DNA from: Eutreptiella sp. 'Long Island Sound 2002'
Lineage: Eukaryota; Euglenozoa; Euglenophyceae; Eutreptiales; Eutreptiaceae
Length of the DNA: 64,000 bases
Direction: 5' to 3'
Assembly: GCA_964036045.1 (NCBI GenBank)
Contig: OZ038399.1
Span: forward strand, 25,853,349-25,917,348
The notes under the pieces are model-generated. The model was not told the origin of the DNA, did no database searches, and saw only the letters and a program-made list of their open reading frames with translations. Positions 41,051 through 52,257 of this stretch are shown piece after piece. The position numbers and the translations under genes were made by a program. Every line of letters starts with the position of its first letter. The stretch's first letter is position 1.

Positions 41051-44000
41051 TAATAGGTTCCCTAATTGGTTCCCTAATAGGTTCCCTAATAGGTTCCCTA
41101 ATTGGTTCCCTAATTGGTTCCCTAATTGGTTCCCTAATAGGTTCCCTAATTGGTTCCCTAATAGGTTCCCTAATTGGTTCCCTAATTGGTTCCCTAATAG
41201 GTGCCCTAATAGGTGCCCTAATTGGTTCCCTAATGGGTTCCCTAATAGGTTCCCTAATTGGTTCCCTAATTGGTTCCCTAATAGGTGCCCTAATAGGTGC
41301 CCTAATTGGTTCCCTAATTGGTTCCCTAATAGGTTCCCTAATTGGTTCCCTAATAGGTTCCCTAATAGGTTCCCTAATTGGTTCCCTAATAGGTTCCCTA
41401 ATAGGTGCCCTAATAGGTTCCCTAATTGGTTCCCTAATTGGTTCCCTAATAGATTCCCTAATAGGTTCCCTAATAGGTTCCCTAATACGTGCCCTAATAG
41501 GTTCCCTAATAGGTTCCCTAATTGGTTCCCTAATCGGTTCCCTAATAGGTTCCCTAATAGGTTCCCTAATTGGTTCCCTAATTGGTTCCCTAATAGGTTC
41601 CCTAATAGGTTCCCTAATTGGTTCCCTAATTGGTTCCCTACCTGGTTCCCTGATTGGTTCCCTAATAGGTTCCCTAATAGGTTCCCTAATAGGTTCCCCA
41701 ATTGGTTCCCTAATAGGTTCCCTAATTGGTTCCCTAATAGGTTCCCGAATAGGTTCCCTAATTGGTTCCCTAATAGGTTCCCTAATAGGTCCCCTAATAG
41801 TTTTCCTAATTGGTTCCCTAATTGGTTCCCTAATAGGTGCCCTAATAGGTTCCCTAATAGGTTCCCTAATAGGTTCCCTAATGGGTTCCCTAATAGGTTC
41901 CCTAATTGGTTCCCTAATAGGTTCCCTAATTGGTTCCCTAATAGGTTCCCTAATAGGTTCCCTAATAGGTTCCCTAATTGGTTCCCTAATAGGTTCCCTA
42001 ATTGGTTCCCTAATAGGTTCCCTAATAGGTTCCCTAATAGGTTCCCTAATTGGTTCCCTAATAGGTTCCCTAATTGGTTCCCTAATTGGTTCCCTAATTG
42101 GTTCCCTAATAGGTTCCCTAATAGGTTCCCTAATTGGTTCCCTAATAGGTGCCCTAATTGGTGCCCTAATTGGTTCCCTAATAGGTGCCCTAATAGGTGC
42201 CCTAATTGGTTCCCTAATTGGTTCCCTAATAGGTTCCCTAATAGGTTCCCTAATTGGTTCCCTAATAGGTTCCCTAATAGGTTCCCTAATAGGTTCCCTA
42301 ATAGGTTTCCTAATTGGTTCCCTAATTGGTTCCCTAATAGGTGCCCTAATAGGTTCCCTAATAGGTTCCCTAATAGGTTCCCTAATGGGTTCCCTAATAG
42401 GTTCCCTAATCGGTTCCCTAATTGGTTCCCTAATTGGTTCCCTAATAGGTTCCCTAATTGGTTCCCTAATAGGTTCCCTAATAGGTTCCCTAATAGGTTC
42501 CCTAATTGGTTCCCTAATAGGTTCCCTAATTGGTTCCCTAATAGGTTCCCTAATGGGTTCCCTAATAGGTTCCCTAATTGGTTCCCTAATAGGTTCCCTA
42601 ATTGGTTCCCTAATTGGTTCCCTAATTGGTTCCCTAATAGGTTCCCTAATAGGTTCCCTAATTGGTTCCCTAATTGGTGCCCTAATTGGTTCCCTAATAG
42701 GTGCCCTAATAGGTGCCCTAATTGGTTCCCTAATTGGTTCCCTAATGGGTTCCCTAATAGGTTCCCTAATTGGTTCCCTAATAGGTTCCCTAATAGTTTC
42801 CATAATTGGTTCCCTAATTGGTTCCCTACTTGGTTCCCTACTTGGTTCCCTAACAGGTTCCCTAATAGGTTCCCTAATAGGTTCCCTAATAGGTTCCCTA
42901 ATAGGTTCCCTCATTGGTTCCCTAATAGGTTCCTTAATTGGTTCCCTAATAGGTTCCCTAATAGGTGCCCTAATTGCTTCCCTAATACGTTCCCTAATAG
43001 GTCCCCTAATAGGTTCCCTAATAGGTTCCCTAATTGGTTCCCTAATAGGTTCCCTAATAGGTTCCCTAATTGGTTCCCTAATAGGTTCCCTAATTGGTTC
43101 CCTAATAGGTTCCCTAATAGGTTCCCTAATAGGTTCCCTAATTGGTTCCCTAATAGGTTCCCTAATTGGTTCCCTAATTGGTTCCCTAATTGGTTCCCTA
43201 ATAGGTTCCCTAATAGGTTCCCTAATTGGTTCCCTAATAGGTGCCCTAACTGGTGCCCTAATTGGTTCCCTAATAGGTGCCCTAATAGGTGCCCTAATTG
43301 GTTCCCTAATTGGTTCCCTAATAGGTTCCCTAATAGGTTCCCTAATTGGTTCCCTAGTAGGTTCCCTAATTGGTTCCCTAATTGGTTCCCTACTTGGTTC
43401 CCTAATTGGTTCCCTAATAGGTTCCCTAATTGGTTCCCTAATAGGTTCCCTAATAGGTTCCCTAATAGGTTCCCTCATTGGTTCCCTAATAGGTTCCTTA
43501 ATTGGTTCCCTAATAGGTGCCCTAATAGGTGCCCTAATTGGTTCCCTAATACGTTCCCTAATAGGTCCCCTAATAGGTTCCCCAATACGTTCCCTAATTG
43601 GTTCCCTAATAGGTTCCCTAATAGGTTCCCTAATTGGTTCCCTAATTGGTTCCCTAATTGGTTCCCTAGTAGGTTCCCTAATAGGTTCCCTAATTGGTTC
43701 CCTAATTGGTTCCCTAATAGGTTCCCTAATAGGTTCCCTAATCGGTTCCCTAATTGGTTCCCTAATTGGTTCCCTAATAGGTTGCCTAATAGGTTCCCTA
43801 ATTGGTTCCCTAATTGGTTCCCTAATTGGTTCCCTCTTCGGTTCCCTAATTGGTTTCCTAATAGGTTCCCTAATTGGTTCCCTAATAGGTTCTCTAATAG
43901 GTTCCCTAATACGTTCCCTAATAGGTTCCTTAATTGGTTCCCTAATTGGTTCCCTAATAGGTTCCCTAATAGGTTCCCTAATTGGTTCCCTAATTGGTTC

Positions 44001-45099
44001 CCTAATTGTTTCCCTAATAGGTTCCCTAATTGGTTCCCTAATAGGTTCCCTAATTGGTTCCCTAATTGGTTCCCTAATAGGTTCCCTGATTGGTTCCCTA
44101 ATAGGTTCCCTAATAGGTTCCCTAATAGGTTCCCTAATAGGTTCCCTAATAGGTTCCCCAATTGGTTCCCTAATAGGTTCCGTAATTGGTTCCCTAATAG
44201 GTTCCCGAATAGGTGCCCTAATTGGTTCCCTAATAGGTTCCCTAATAGGTCCCCTAATAGGTTTCCTAATTGGTTCCCTAATTGGTTCCCTAATAGGTGC
44301 CCTAATAGGTTCCCTAATAGGTTCCCTAATAGGTTCCCTAATGGGTTCCCTAATAGGTTCCCTAATAGGTTCCCTAATTGGTTCCCCAATTGGTTCCCTA
44401 ATAGGTTCCCTAATAGGTTCCCGAATTGGTTCCCTAATTGGTTCCCTAATTGGTTCCCTAATAGGTTCCCTAATTGGTTCTCTGATTGGTTCCCTAATAG
44501 GTTCCCTAATTGGTTCCCTAATAGGTTCCCTAATAGGTTCCCTAATAGGTTCCCTAATAGGTTCCCTAATAGGTTCCCTAATTGGTTCCCTAATAGGTTC
44601 CCTAATAGGTTCCTTAATAGGTTCCCTAATTGGTTCCCTAATAGGTTCCCTAATTATTTCCCTAATAGGTTCCCTAATAGGTTCCCTAATCGGTTCCCTA
44701 ATTGGTTCCCTAATAGGTTCCCTAATTGGTTCCCTAATAGGTTCCCTAATTGGTTCCCTAATTGGTTCCCTAATTGGTTCCCTAATAGGTTCCCTAATAG
44801 GTTCCCTAATTGCTTCCCTAATAGGTGCCCTAATTGGTGCCCTAATTGGTTCCCTAATAGGTGCCCTAATAGGTGCCCTAATTGGTTCCCTAATTGGTTC
44901 CCTAATAGGTTCCCTAATTGGTTCCCTAATAGGTTCCCTAATTGGTTCCCTAATTGGTTCCCTAATTGGTTCCCTAATAGGTTCCCTAATAGGTTCCCTA
45001 ATAGGTTCCCTAATAGGTTCCCTAATCGGTTCCCTCATTGGTTCCCTAATAGGTTCCCTAATTGGTTCCCTAATAGGTTCCCTAATAGGTGCCCTAATT

Positions 45100-48000
45100 G
45101 GTTCCCTAATATGTTCCCTAATAGGTCCCCTAATAGGTTCCCTAATAGGTTCCCTAATTGGTTCCCTAATAGGTGCCCTAATAGGTTCCCTAATAGGTTC
45201 CCTCATTGGTTCCCTAATTGGTTCCCCAGTAGGTTCCCTAATAGGTTCCCTAATTGGTTCCCTAATTGGTTCCCTAATTGGTTCCCAAATAGGTTCCCTA
45301 ATAGGTTCCCTAATAGGTTCCCTAATTGGTTCCCTAATCGGTTCCCTAATTGGTTCCCTAATTGGTTCCCTAATAGGTTGCCTAATAGGTACCCTAATTG
45401 GTTCCCTAATTGGTTCCCTCTTCGGTTCCCCAATTGTTTCCCTAATAGGTTCCCTAATAGGTTCCCTAATAGGTTCCCTAATTGGTTCCCTAATTGGTTC
45501 CCTAATTGGTTCCCTAATAGGTTCCCTAATTGGTTCCCTAATAGGTTCCCTAATTGGTTCCCTAATTGGTTCCCTAATAGGTTCCCTAATAGGTTCCCTA
45601 ATTGGTTCCCTAATAGGTTCCCTAATAGGTTCCCTAATAGGTTCCCTAATTGGTTCCCTAATTGGTTCCCTAATTGGTTCCCTAATAGGTTCCCTAATTG
45701 GTTCCCTAATAGGTTCCCTAATTGGTTCCCTAATTGGTTCCCTAATAGGTTCCCTAATAGGTTCCCTAATAGGTTCCCTAATAGGTTCCCTAATTGGTTC
45801 CCTAATTGGTTCCCTAATAGGTTCCCTAATTGGTTCCCTAATAGGTTCCCTAATTGGTTCCCTAATAGGTTCCCTAATTGGTTCCCTAATAGGTTCCCTA
45901 ATAGGTTCCCTAATAGTTTCCATAATTGGTTCCCTAATTGGTTCCCTAATAGGTTCCCTAATAGTTTCCCTAATTGGTTCCCTGATTGGTTCCCTAATAG
46001 GTTCCCTAATTGGTTCCCTAATTGGTTCCCTCTTCGGTTCCCCAATTGTTTCCCTAATAGGTTCCCTAATAGGTTCCCTAATAGGTTCCCTAATTGGTTC
46101 CCTAATTGGTTCCCTAATTGGTTCCCTAATAGGTTCCCTAATTGGTTCCCTAATAGGTTCCCTAATTGGTTCCCTAATTGGTTCCCTAATAGGTTCCCTA
46201 ATAGGTTCCCTAATTGGTTCCCTAATAGGTTCCCTAATAGGTTCCCTAATAGGTTCCCTAATTGGTTCCCTAATTGGTTCCCTAATTGGTTCCCTAATAG
46301 GTTCCCTAATTGGTTCCCTAATAGGTTCCCTAATTGGTTCCCTAATTGGTTCCCTAATAGGTTCCCTAATAGGTTCCCTAATAGGTTCCCTAATAGGTTC
46401 CCTAATTGGTTCCCTAATTGGTTCCCTAATAGGTTCCCTAATTGGTTCCCTAATAGGTTCCCTAATTGGTTCCCTAATAGGTTCCCTAATTGGTTCCCTA
46501 ATAGGTTCCCTAATAGGTTCCCTAATAGTTTCCATAATTGGTTCCCTAATTGGTTCCCTAATAGGTTCCCTAATAGTTTCCCTAATTGGTTCCCTGATTG
46601 GTTCCCTAATAGGTTCCCTAATTGGTTCCCTAATTGGTTCCCTAATTGGTTCCCTAATTGGTTCCCTGATAGGTTCCCTAATAGGTTCCCTAATAGGTTC
46701 CCTAATAGGTTCCCTAATTGGTTCCCTAATTGGTTCCCTGATAGGTTCCCTAATAGGTTCCCTAATAGGTTCCCTAATAGGTTCCCTAATCGGTTCCCTA
46801 ATAGGTTCCCTAATTGGTTCCCTAATTGGTTCCCTAATAGGTTCCCTAGTTGGTTCCCTAATTGGTTCCCTAATTGGTTCCCTAATTGGTTCCCTAATTG
46901 GTTCCCTAATTGGTTCCCTAATAGGTTCCCTAATAGGTTCCCTAATAGGTTCCCTAATAGGTTCCCTAATTGGTTCCCTAATTGGTTCCCTAATTGGTTC
47001 CCTAATAGGTTCCCTAATTGGTTCCCTAATAGGTTCCCTAATAGTTTCCCTAATTGGTTCCCTAATAGGTTCCCTAATAGGTTCCCTAATAGGTTCCCTA
47101 ATTGGTTCCCTAATAGGTTCCCTAATAGGTTCCCTAATTGGTTCCCTAATAGGTTCCCTAATTGGTTCCCTAATTGGTTCCCTAATTGGTTCCCTAATTG
47201 GTTCCCTAATTGGTTCCCTAATAGGTTCCCTAATTGGTTCCCTAATAGGTTCCCTAATAGGTTCCCTAATTGGTTCCCTAATTGGTTCCCTAATAGGTTT
47301 CCTAATACGTTCCCTAATAGGTTCCCTAATTGGTTCCCTAATAGGTTCCCTAATTGGTTCCCTAATAGGTTCCCTAATAGGTTCCCTAATAGTTTCCATA
47401 ATTGGTTCCCTAATTGGTTCCCTAATAGGTTCCCTAATAGGTTCCCTAATTGGTTCCCTGATTGGTTCCCTAATAGGTTCCCTAATAGGTTCCCTAATTG
47501 GTTCCCTAATTGGTTCCCTAATAGGTTCCCTAATAGTTTCCATAATTGGTTCCCTAATATGTTCCCTAATAGGTCCCCTAATAGGTTCCCTAATAGGTTC
47601 CCTAATTGGTTCCCTAATAGGTGCCCTAATAGGTTCCCTAATAGGTTCCCTCATTGGTTCCCTAATTGGTTCCCCAGTAGGTTCCCTAATAGGTTCCCTA
47701 ATTGGTTCCCTAATTGGTTCCCTAATTGGTTCCCAAATAGGTTCCCTAATAGGTTCCCTAATAGGTTCCCTAATTGGTTCCCTAATCGGTTCCCTAATTG
47801 GTTCCCTAATTGGTTCCCTAATAGGTTGCCTAATAGGTTCCCTAATTGGTTCCCTAATTGGTTCCCTCTTCGGTTCCCCAATTGTTTCCCTAATAGGTTC
47901 CCTAATAGGTTCCCTAATAGGTTCCCTAATTGGTTCCCTAATTGGTTCCCTAATTGGTTCCCTAATAGGTTCCCTAATTGGTTCCCTAATAGGTTCCCTA

Positions 48001-49300
48001 ATTGGTTCCCTAATTGGTTCCCTAATAGGTTCCCTAATAGGTTCCCTAATTGGTTCCCTAATAGGTTCCCTAATAGGTTCCCTAATAGGTTCCCTAATTG
48101 GTTCCCTAATTGGTTCCCTAATTGGTTCCCTAATAGGTTCCCTAATTGGTTCCCTAATAGGTTCCCTAATTGGTTCCCTAATTGGTTCCCTAATAGGTTC
48201 CCTAATAGGTTCCCTAATAGGTTCCCTAATAGGTTCCCTAATTGGTTCCCTAATTGGTTCCCTAATAGGTTCCCTAATTGGTTCCCTAATAGGTTCCCTA
48301 ATTGGTTCCCTAATAGGTTCCCTAATTGGTTCCCTAATAGGTTCCCTAATAGGTTCCCTAATAGTTTCCATAATTGGTTCCCTAATTGGTTCCCTAATAG
48401 GTTCCCTAATAGTTTCCCTAATTGGTTCCCTGATTGGTTCCCTAATTGGTTCCCTAATTGGTTCCCTAATTGGTTCCCTAATTGGTTCCCTGATAGGTTC
48501 CCTAATAGGTTCCCTAATAGGTTCCCTAATAGGTTCCCTAATTGGTTCCCTAATTGGTTCCCTGATAGGTTCCCTAATAGGTTCCCTAATAGGTTCCCTA
48601 ATAGGTTCCCTAATCGGTTCCCTAATAGGTTCCCTAATTGGTTCCCTAATTGGTTCCCTAATAGGTTCCCTAATTGGTTCCCTAATTGGTTCCCTAATTG
48701 GTTCCCTAATTGGTTCCCTAATTGGTTCCCTAATTGGTTCCCTAATAGGTTCCCTAATAGGTTCCCTAATAGGTTCCCTAATAGGTTCCCTAATTGGTTC
48801 CCTAATTGGTTCCCTAATTGGTTCCCTAATAGGTTCCCTAATTGGTTCCCTAATAGGTTCCCTAATAGTTTCCCTAATTGGTTCCCTAATAGGTTCCCTA
48901 ATAGGTTCCCTAATAGGTTCCCTAATTGGTTCCCTAATAGGTTCCCTAATAGGTTCCCTAATTGGTTCCCTAATAGGTTCCCTAATTGGTTCCCTAATTG
49001 GTTCCCTAATTGGTTCCCTAATTGGTTCCCTAATTGGTTCCCTAATAGGTTCCCTAATTGGTTCCCTAATAGGTTCCCTAATAGGTTCCCTAATTGGTTC
49101 CCTAATTGGTTCCCTAATAGGTTTCCTAATACGTTCCCTAATAGGTTCCCTAATTGGTTCCCTAATAGGTTCCCTAATTGGTTCCCTAATAGGTTCCCTA
49201 ATAGGTTCCCTAATAGTTTCCATAATTGGTTCCCTAATTGGTTCCCTAATAGGTTCCCTAATAGGTTCCCTAATTGGTTCCCTGATTGGTTCCCTAATAG
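45100..49300. repeat. Nested higher-order repeats of 612, 1,836 and 2,448 bp
   Basis: CTCTTCGGTTCCCCAATTG occurs with TTCGG at 45,421, 46,033 and 47,869: steps of 612 and 1,836 bp, i.e. 51 and 153 units. TTTCCATAATTGG is at about 45,918, 46,530, 47,394, 47,538, 48,366 and 49,218. The block AATATGTTCCCTAATAGGTCCCC with CCCCAGTAGG is at 45,111 and 47,559 (2,448 bp = 204 units). TTTCCTAATACG is at 47,298 and 49,122 (1,824). The last 4.2 kb are thus a recent, nested series built from a 51-unit block. Confidence 0.88.
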
Positions 49301-49692
49301 GTTCCCTAATAGGTTCCCTAATTGGTTCCCTAATTGGTTCCCTAATTGTTTCCCTAATAGGTTCCCTAATTGGTTCCCTAATAGGTTCCCTAATTGGTTC
49401 CCTAATTGGTTCCCTAATTGGTTCCCTGATAGGTTCCCTAATAGGTTCCCTAATAGGTTCCCTAATAGGTTCCCTAATTGGTTCCCTAATTGGTTCCCTA
49501 ATTGGTTCCCTAATTGGTTCCCTAATAGGTTCCCTAATTGGTTCCCTAATTGGTTCCCTAATTGGTTCCCTAATTGGTTCCCTAATTGGTTCCCTAATAG
49601 GTTCCCTAATAGGTTCCCTAATAGGTTCCCTAATAGGTTCCCTAATTGGTTCCCTAATTGGTTCCCTATTGCGTAATCTAAGGCTGCAAAGT

Positions 49693-50300
49693 GCATTGAA
49701 AAATGCATTGATTTTGCTGTGAGCCTGTGCCTTGGTTCAACGGGTCGTATGTACCCCAAATAGCATCATTTGTGTGCAGTCAGCATGTTGCTGGTCAGAG
49801 GGCTTGCGACTGATGTACACTGACACCATAAATCTGTGCTCTGGATATGTTGTCTGCATGTTGGTGCCATTAGTTAGGATGCATGCTGTGCTCTTTGCTG
49901 CCATTGATTTTGCGGTGCTGTTTGCATTTTGCTACCGTTGAACTGGCTGTGTTGTTAACTTGCCACCATTGATACTGTAGTGCTGTTGGCGTGTTGCTGC
50001 CATTGAGTTCTTAGTACTATTTGCCATGCCACGTGCCATGCACTTCGTGGTCGTATTTGCATATTGCCGCAATGCATTTTCTGGCACCAACAAACAAATT
50101 TGATGGCAGCAAAGTGCAAACAGAATAACGAAACCAATGGGCAAAAAGGCAAAGATTGCCCGCAAAATCAGTGCGGCAACGTCCAAACAGGACAGCGAAT
50201 CAATGGTGCCCAAGTTAAAGTTGGTTGCATATCACCGTTGGCAATCTGCAAGCACCACCGCACATTCCATTGCGGCAAAGTGGCAACACGATTATGACAT
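49693..50300. repeat. Degenerate ~34-bp tandem repeat in inverted arms at the satellite edge
   Basis: Right of the satellite the motif TTGCTGCCATTGATTTTG recurs in degenerate form: CCATT or CCGTT cores lie at 49,867, 49,901, 49,935, 49,966 and 50,000 (steps 34, 34, 31, 34), with weaker copies from 49,693. From about 50,090 the same motif appears reverse-complemented (ATGGCAGCAAA-type cores at 50,103, 50,137, 50,171, 50,203, 50,238 and 50,269; steps 34, 34, 32, 35, 31). The zone is an imperfect palindrome centred near 50,060. Base composition is visibly less GC-rich than what follows. Short open frames here on both strands are shadows of the repeat. Confidence 0.7.
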
Positions 50301-50682
50301 CACGGGTGACAAGGTGCAAGCAGCACAAGAAAAGAACATTGGCCGCGATTTGCAAGTGCCACTGCATGCCCCATCCCCCACACTGTGCAGTATCGTTCGT
50401 GGGGCTGACAGCATCAACAACCCTGTCAAGGCGAGAGGGGAGGCCTGAGACCCATGGTGCCAGATGGGTAGTCTGGTGCATATTCCGTCGCGCAGGATTG
50501 TGGACCACAACCTCCGTCCCCCATGTGCAATGTTTGCATCAGGAACGCATGGCGGGCGAAACCTTGTTTTGTGGCCCCAAGGCTCACCGCCACATGGCCA
50601 TCTTTCACATGTAACTGCACCATCCCATCGCATCGGTGAGGGCAACCCTCACTGGCACCTGATCCGTCTCACTGCACCGGAC
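50300..50682. other. Unique DNA upstream of the candidate first exon
   Basis: This stretch between the 34-bp repeat zone and the candidate start codon holds no feature I can support. It would contain the promoter and 5' leader if the start at 50,683 is right. I see no clear TATA box. Confidence 0.4.
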
Positions 50683-50847
50683 ATGCGCATATCAGTTCCG
50701 GTTTGGAGCCTCCGGGTCGTCTTGCTATTGCTGTGCATTCTCACCAGCTGCATCGGTGTGCCTGCACTGCCAATGACACTAGTGCATTTGACCGACAAAC
50801 CCCTAAAACTCGTCGTCAGGAGTAGCTTTTTGAGGGGCGGAAGGCAG
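50683..50847 (+). CDS. Candidate first coding exon: signal-anchor N-terminus
   Basis: An ATG at 50,683 opens 55 codons starting MRISVPVWSLRVVLLLLC. It has the shape of a signal peptide or type II signal anchor: a short basic N-terminus, then a hydrophobic run of about 15 residues. The exon would end GGRQ at 50,847 before GTGGCG, in phase 0. The frame stays open upstream to at least 50,464, so the start is chosen only because the hydrophobic run follows directly. A Golgi type II anchor would suit the exostosin-like gene downstream, but the link is inference. It could instead belong to another gene. Confidence 0.35.
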
Positions 50848-51480
50848 GTGGCGTTGCAGTGCGGTCCTGGACCTGAACCTCGTCTACGGCATTTCGTCTG
50901 CCCATGGATTTAGGGGGCCCTGAACGGTCTCCCCCGACGTCCGCTGGCTGGAGCCTGTCCTGTGGCTCCTGCCGCTCTGCCACTGTTTCATTTCATCTGA
51001 CTAGAGTTGCCCCTGAGAAATCGGGCTATGCTCGTCAGTGCCCTGAACACCCCAAGCCCCCAGCCCAGACGTGGAGCTGGTCCCCCCCCCACCCCCAGTG
51101 TCGGTGGTGCTGGGCACCAGACAATTGCTCTAAACGGGAGTAGGAAGTTGGACCTTCAGTTGGGCGAGGGGGGGGGGGGGTAGTTGTGGCATGGCGGCAC
51201 CGCAGTTGTGATCTGCTTCGCGCTGTGTGCGTTCGTGGACCGCCATCGTGCGCCAGTCAAGAGCGCACAGCAGCGCCTCGTGAGGTATCATTGAGAGAGT
51301 GACGGACGCAGGTGGTCCAAACGGTCAGCGAGGAGGTGTGGCACGGCTGGGCAGCGGTGTGCACGGGGCCCGCGGCCGGACCGCAGGATCTCTTCTCGGG
51401 GCCCGTGAGATGCCGTACGAAAGTGCCGAACGCCCCGCCGTGTCTGGACAAGCCCGTGTTAGGACAAAGGGGGGGGGGTC

Positions 51481-51589
51481 ACGCCAATTATTGGGCGCCG
51501 CTGACACGCAAACGGCACACCCCGCCACATCCAGCACAGCCCCAACACGCCAACTACTGGGCTCCGCGAACGCGGAAACGACACCAGCA
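51481..51589. repeat. Imperfect 66-bp tandem repeat
   Basis: ACGCCAATTATTGGGCGCCG at 51,481 is followed 66 bp later by ACGCCAACTACTGGGCTCCG at 51,547. The similarity continues, more weakly, for about 40 bp. The second copy is the start of the longer dispersed repeat. Confidence 0.5.
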
Positions 51590-51711
51590 AGAGCACCCGC
51601 CGCAGCGGCCGACAGAACGCAGCGACCCAACGCAACATGCGAAGGGAAGAACGGGTGACCGTCCAGGGCCCCGTAAAGGAGCAACAACCCGACGGAATGT
51701 CACACGGGGGG
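51551..51711 (+). repeat. 161-bp dispersed repeat, copy 1
   Basis: Aligns without gaps to 54,655-54,815 at an offset of 3,104 bp with about 7 mismatches by eye (~96% identity). Both copies run into a G-tract at the right end. No terminal inverted repeats or target duplication were seen. Both copies lie outside proposed exons. This is probably a fragment of a dispersed element family. Confidence 0.85.
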
Positions 51712-52067
51712 TTACCGTCATGGAACACAATGGTAAAGAGCTCATTTCCTCCGGCCGCAGGGAGGGGGGGGGGGGTAGTCACGGGGATGCAGAACAGAGG
51801 TGAGGGTTGTTTGGTGTGGGTGGCGGGGAACCGCCTCTCGCGGAGAGGCCTCGTCATTGGCGGAGGCGGTAGGTTGCCATAAACACTGCCACAAACAGCT
51901 TTCCAATCGGGGGGACAGAGCGCGCGCGGGTTTGTGTTGACTGCCTCCGGTGCACACGTGCAATAGCCCAGAGTTCCGTCGGGGGGTGCACTGCTATGCA
52001 ACGCCCTGGCGTACCACCACCCCAGCGACACCTCCCTCCCGGCCTAGGCCATGCGCCTGCACCGCAG

Positions 52068-52257
52068 GCCATCGACCAGCCTCTGACTGCGTTCTTAGGG
52101 GAGAGCATCTCCCGTGACGCCAGAGACGCGCGGTGGTATTACGATGCATATCTGTCCGAGAAAGGCATGCCCGAGCTGCTGGGCCGCTTTGACCAGGTGC
52201 GCGCCCGGGATAGGCAAGGCTGTCTGCGCAAGAAAGACCTCATGCAGGGGCGGACAG
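52068..52257 (+). CDS. Candidate exon, product not recognised
   Basis: After CACCGCAG an open frame of 63 codons reads like real protein (for example DARWYYDAYLSEKGMPELLG and RARDRQGCLRKKDLMQ). It ends at GGACAG before GTGTGC. It enters in phase 0, matching the candidate first exon, and leaves in phase 1. A possible continuation after AAGCAG at 52,379 (frame containing LALLHRLDFAEIGG) fits the phase, but its donor is unclear. No family was recognised. Confidence 0.4.

Larger units (their letters stand above)
1..49667. repeat. 12-bp satellite array, about 4,139 units, continuing off the left edge
   Basis: The unit is GGTTCCCTAATW; W makes two monomer types, AATAGG and AATTGG, both abundant throughout. 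Counting units from base 1 gives 4,139 monomers to 49,667, where a last AATTGGTTCCCT is followed by unrelated sequence. The minus strand reads TTAGGGAACCWA, so every intact unit carries one TTAGGG, the telomere hexamer of many eukaryotes, but not two in a row. Frequent variants are GGTTCTCT, GGTTCCCC and GGTGCCCT. No unique DNA, transposon or gene interrupts it. Open frames of thousands of codons (Phe-Pro-Asn-Arg/Trp and Gly-Ser-Leu-Ile on plus; Glu-Pro-Ile-Arg and Leu/Gln-Leu-Gly-Asn on minus) result from the unit having no stop in four frames. A structural satellite (subtelomere, centromere or heterochromatin) is the likeliest role; this is inference. The copy number depends on a correct assembly. 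Confidence 0.98.
50848..52067. other. Probable intron or spacer with dispersed repeats
   Basis: No convincing exon was found here. It contains G runs (51,167-51,181; 51,471-51,478; 51,763-51,775), the first copy of the 161-bp dispersed repeat (51,551-51,711), and a 66-bp imperfect tandem repeat starting at 51,481 and 51,547. Several open frames on both strands overlap the repeat and are not supported as genes. Confidence 0.4.

Noticed and set aside
1-49667. CRISPR-like array
   Set aside because: There are no spacers between the repeats and the context is eukaryotic.
28-49722. Open frames of up to 6,019 codons on both strands, encoding FPNR/W, GSLI, EPIR and LLGN peptide repeats
   Set aside because: Four of six frames of the unit have no stop; the frames change into one another at register slips, there is no unique N- or C-terminal domain, and the starts are arbitrary. 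They are artefacts of the satellite.
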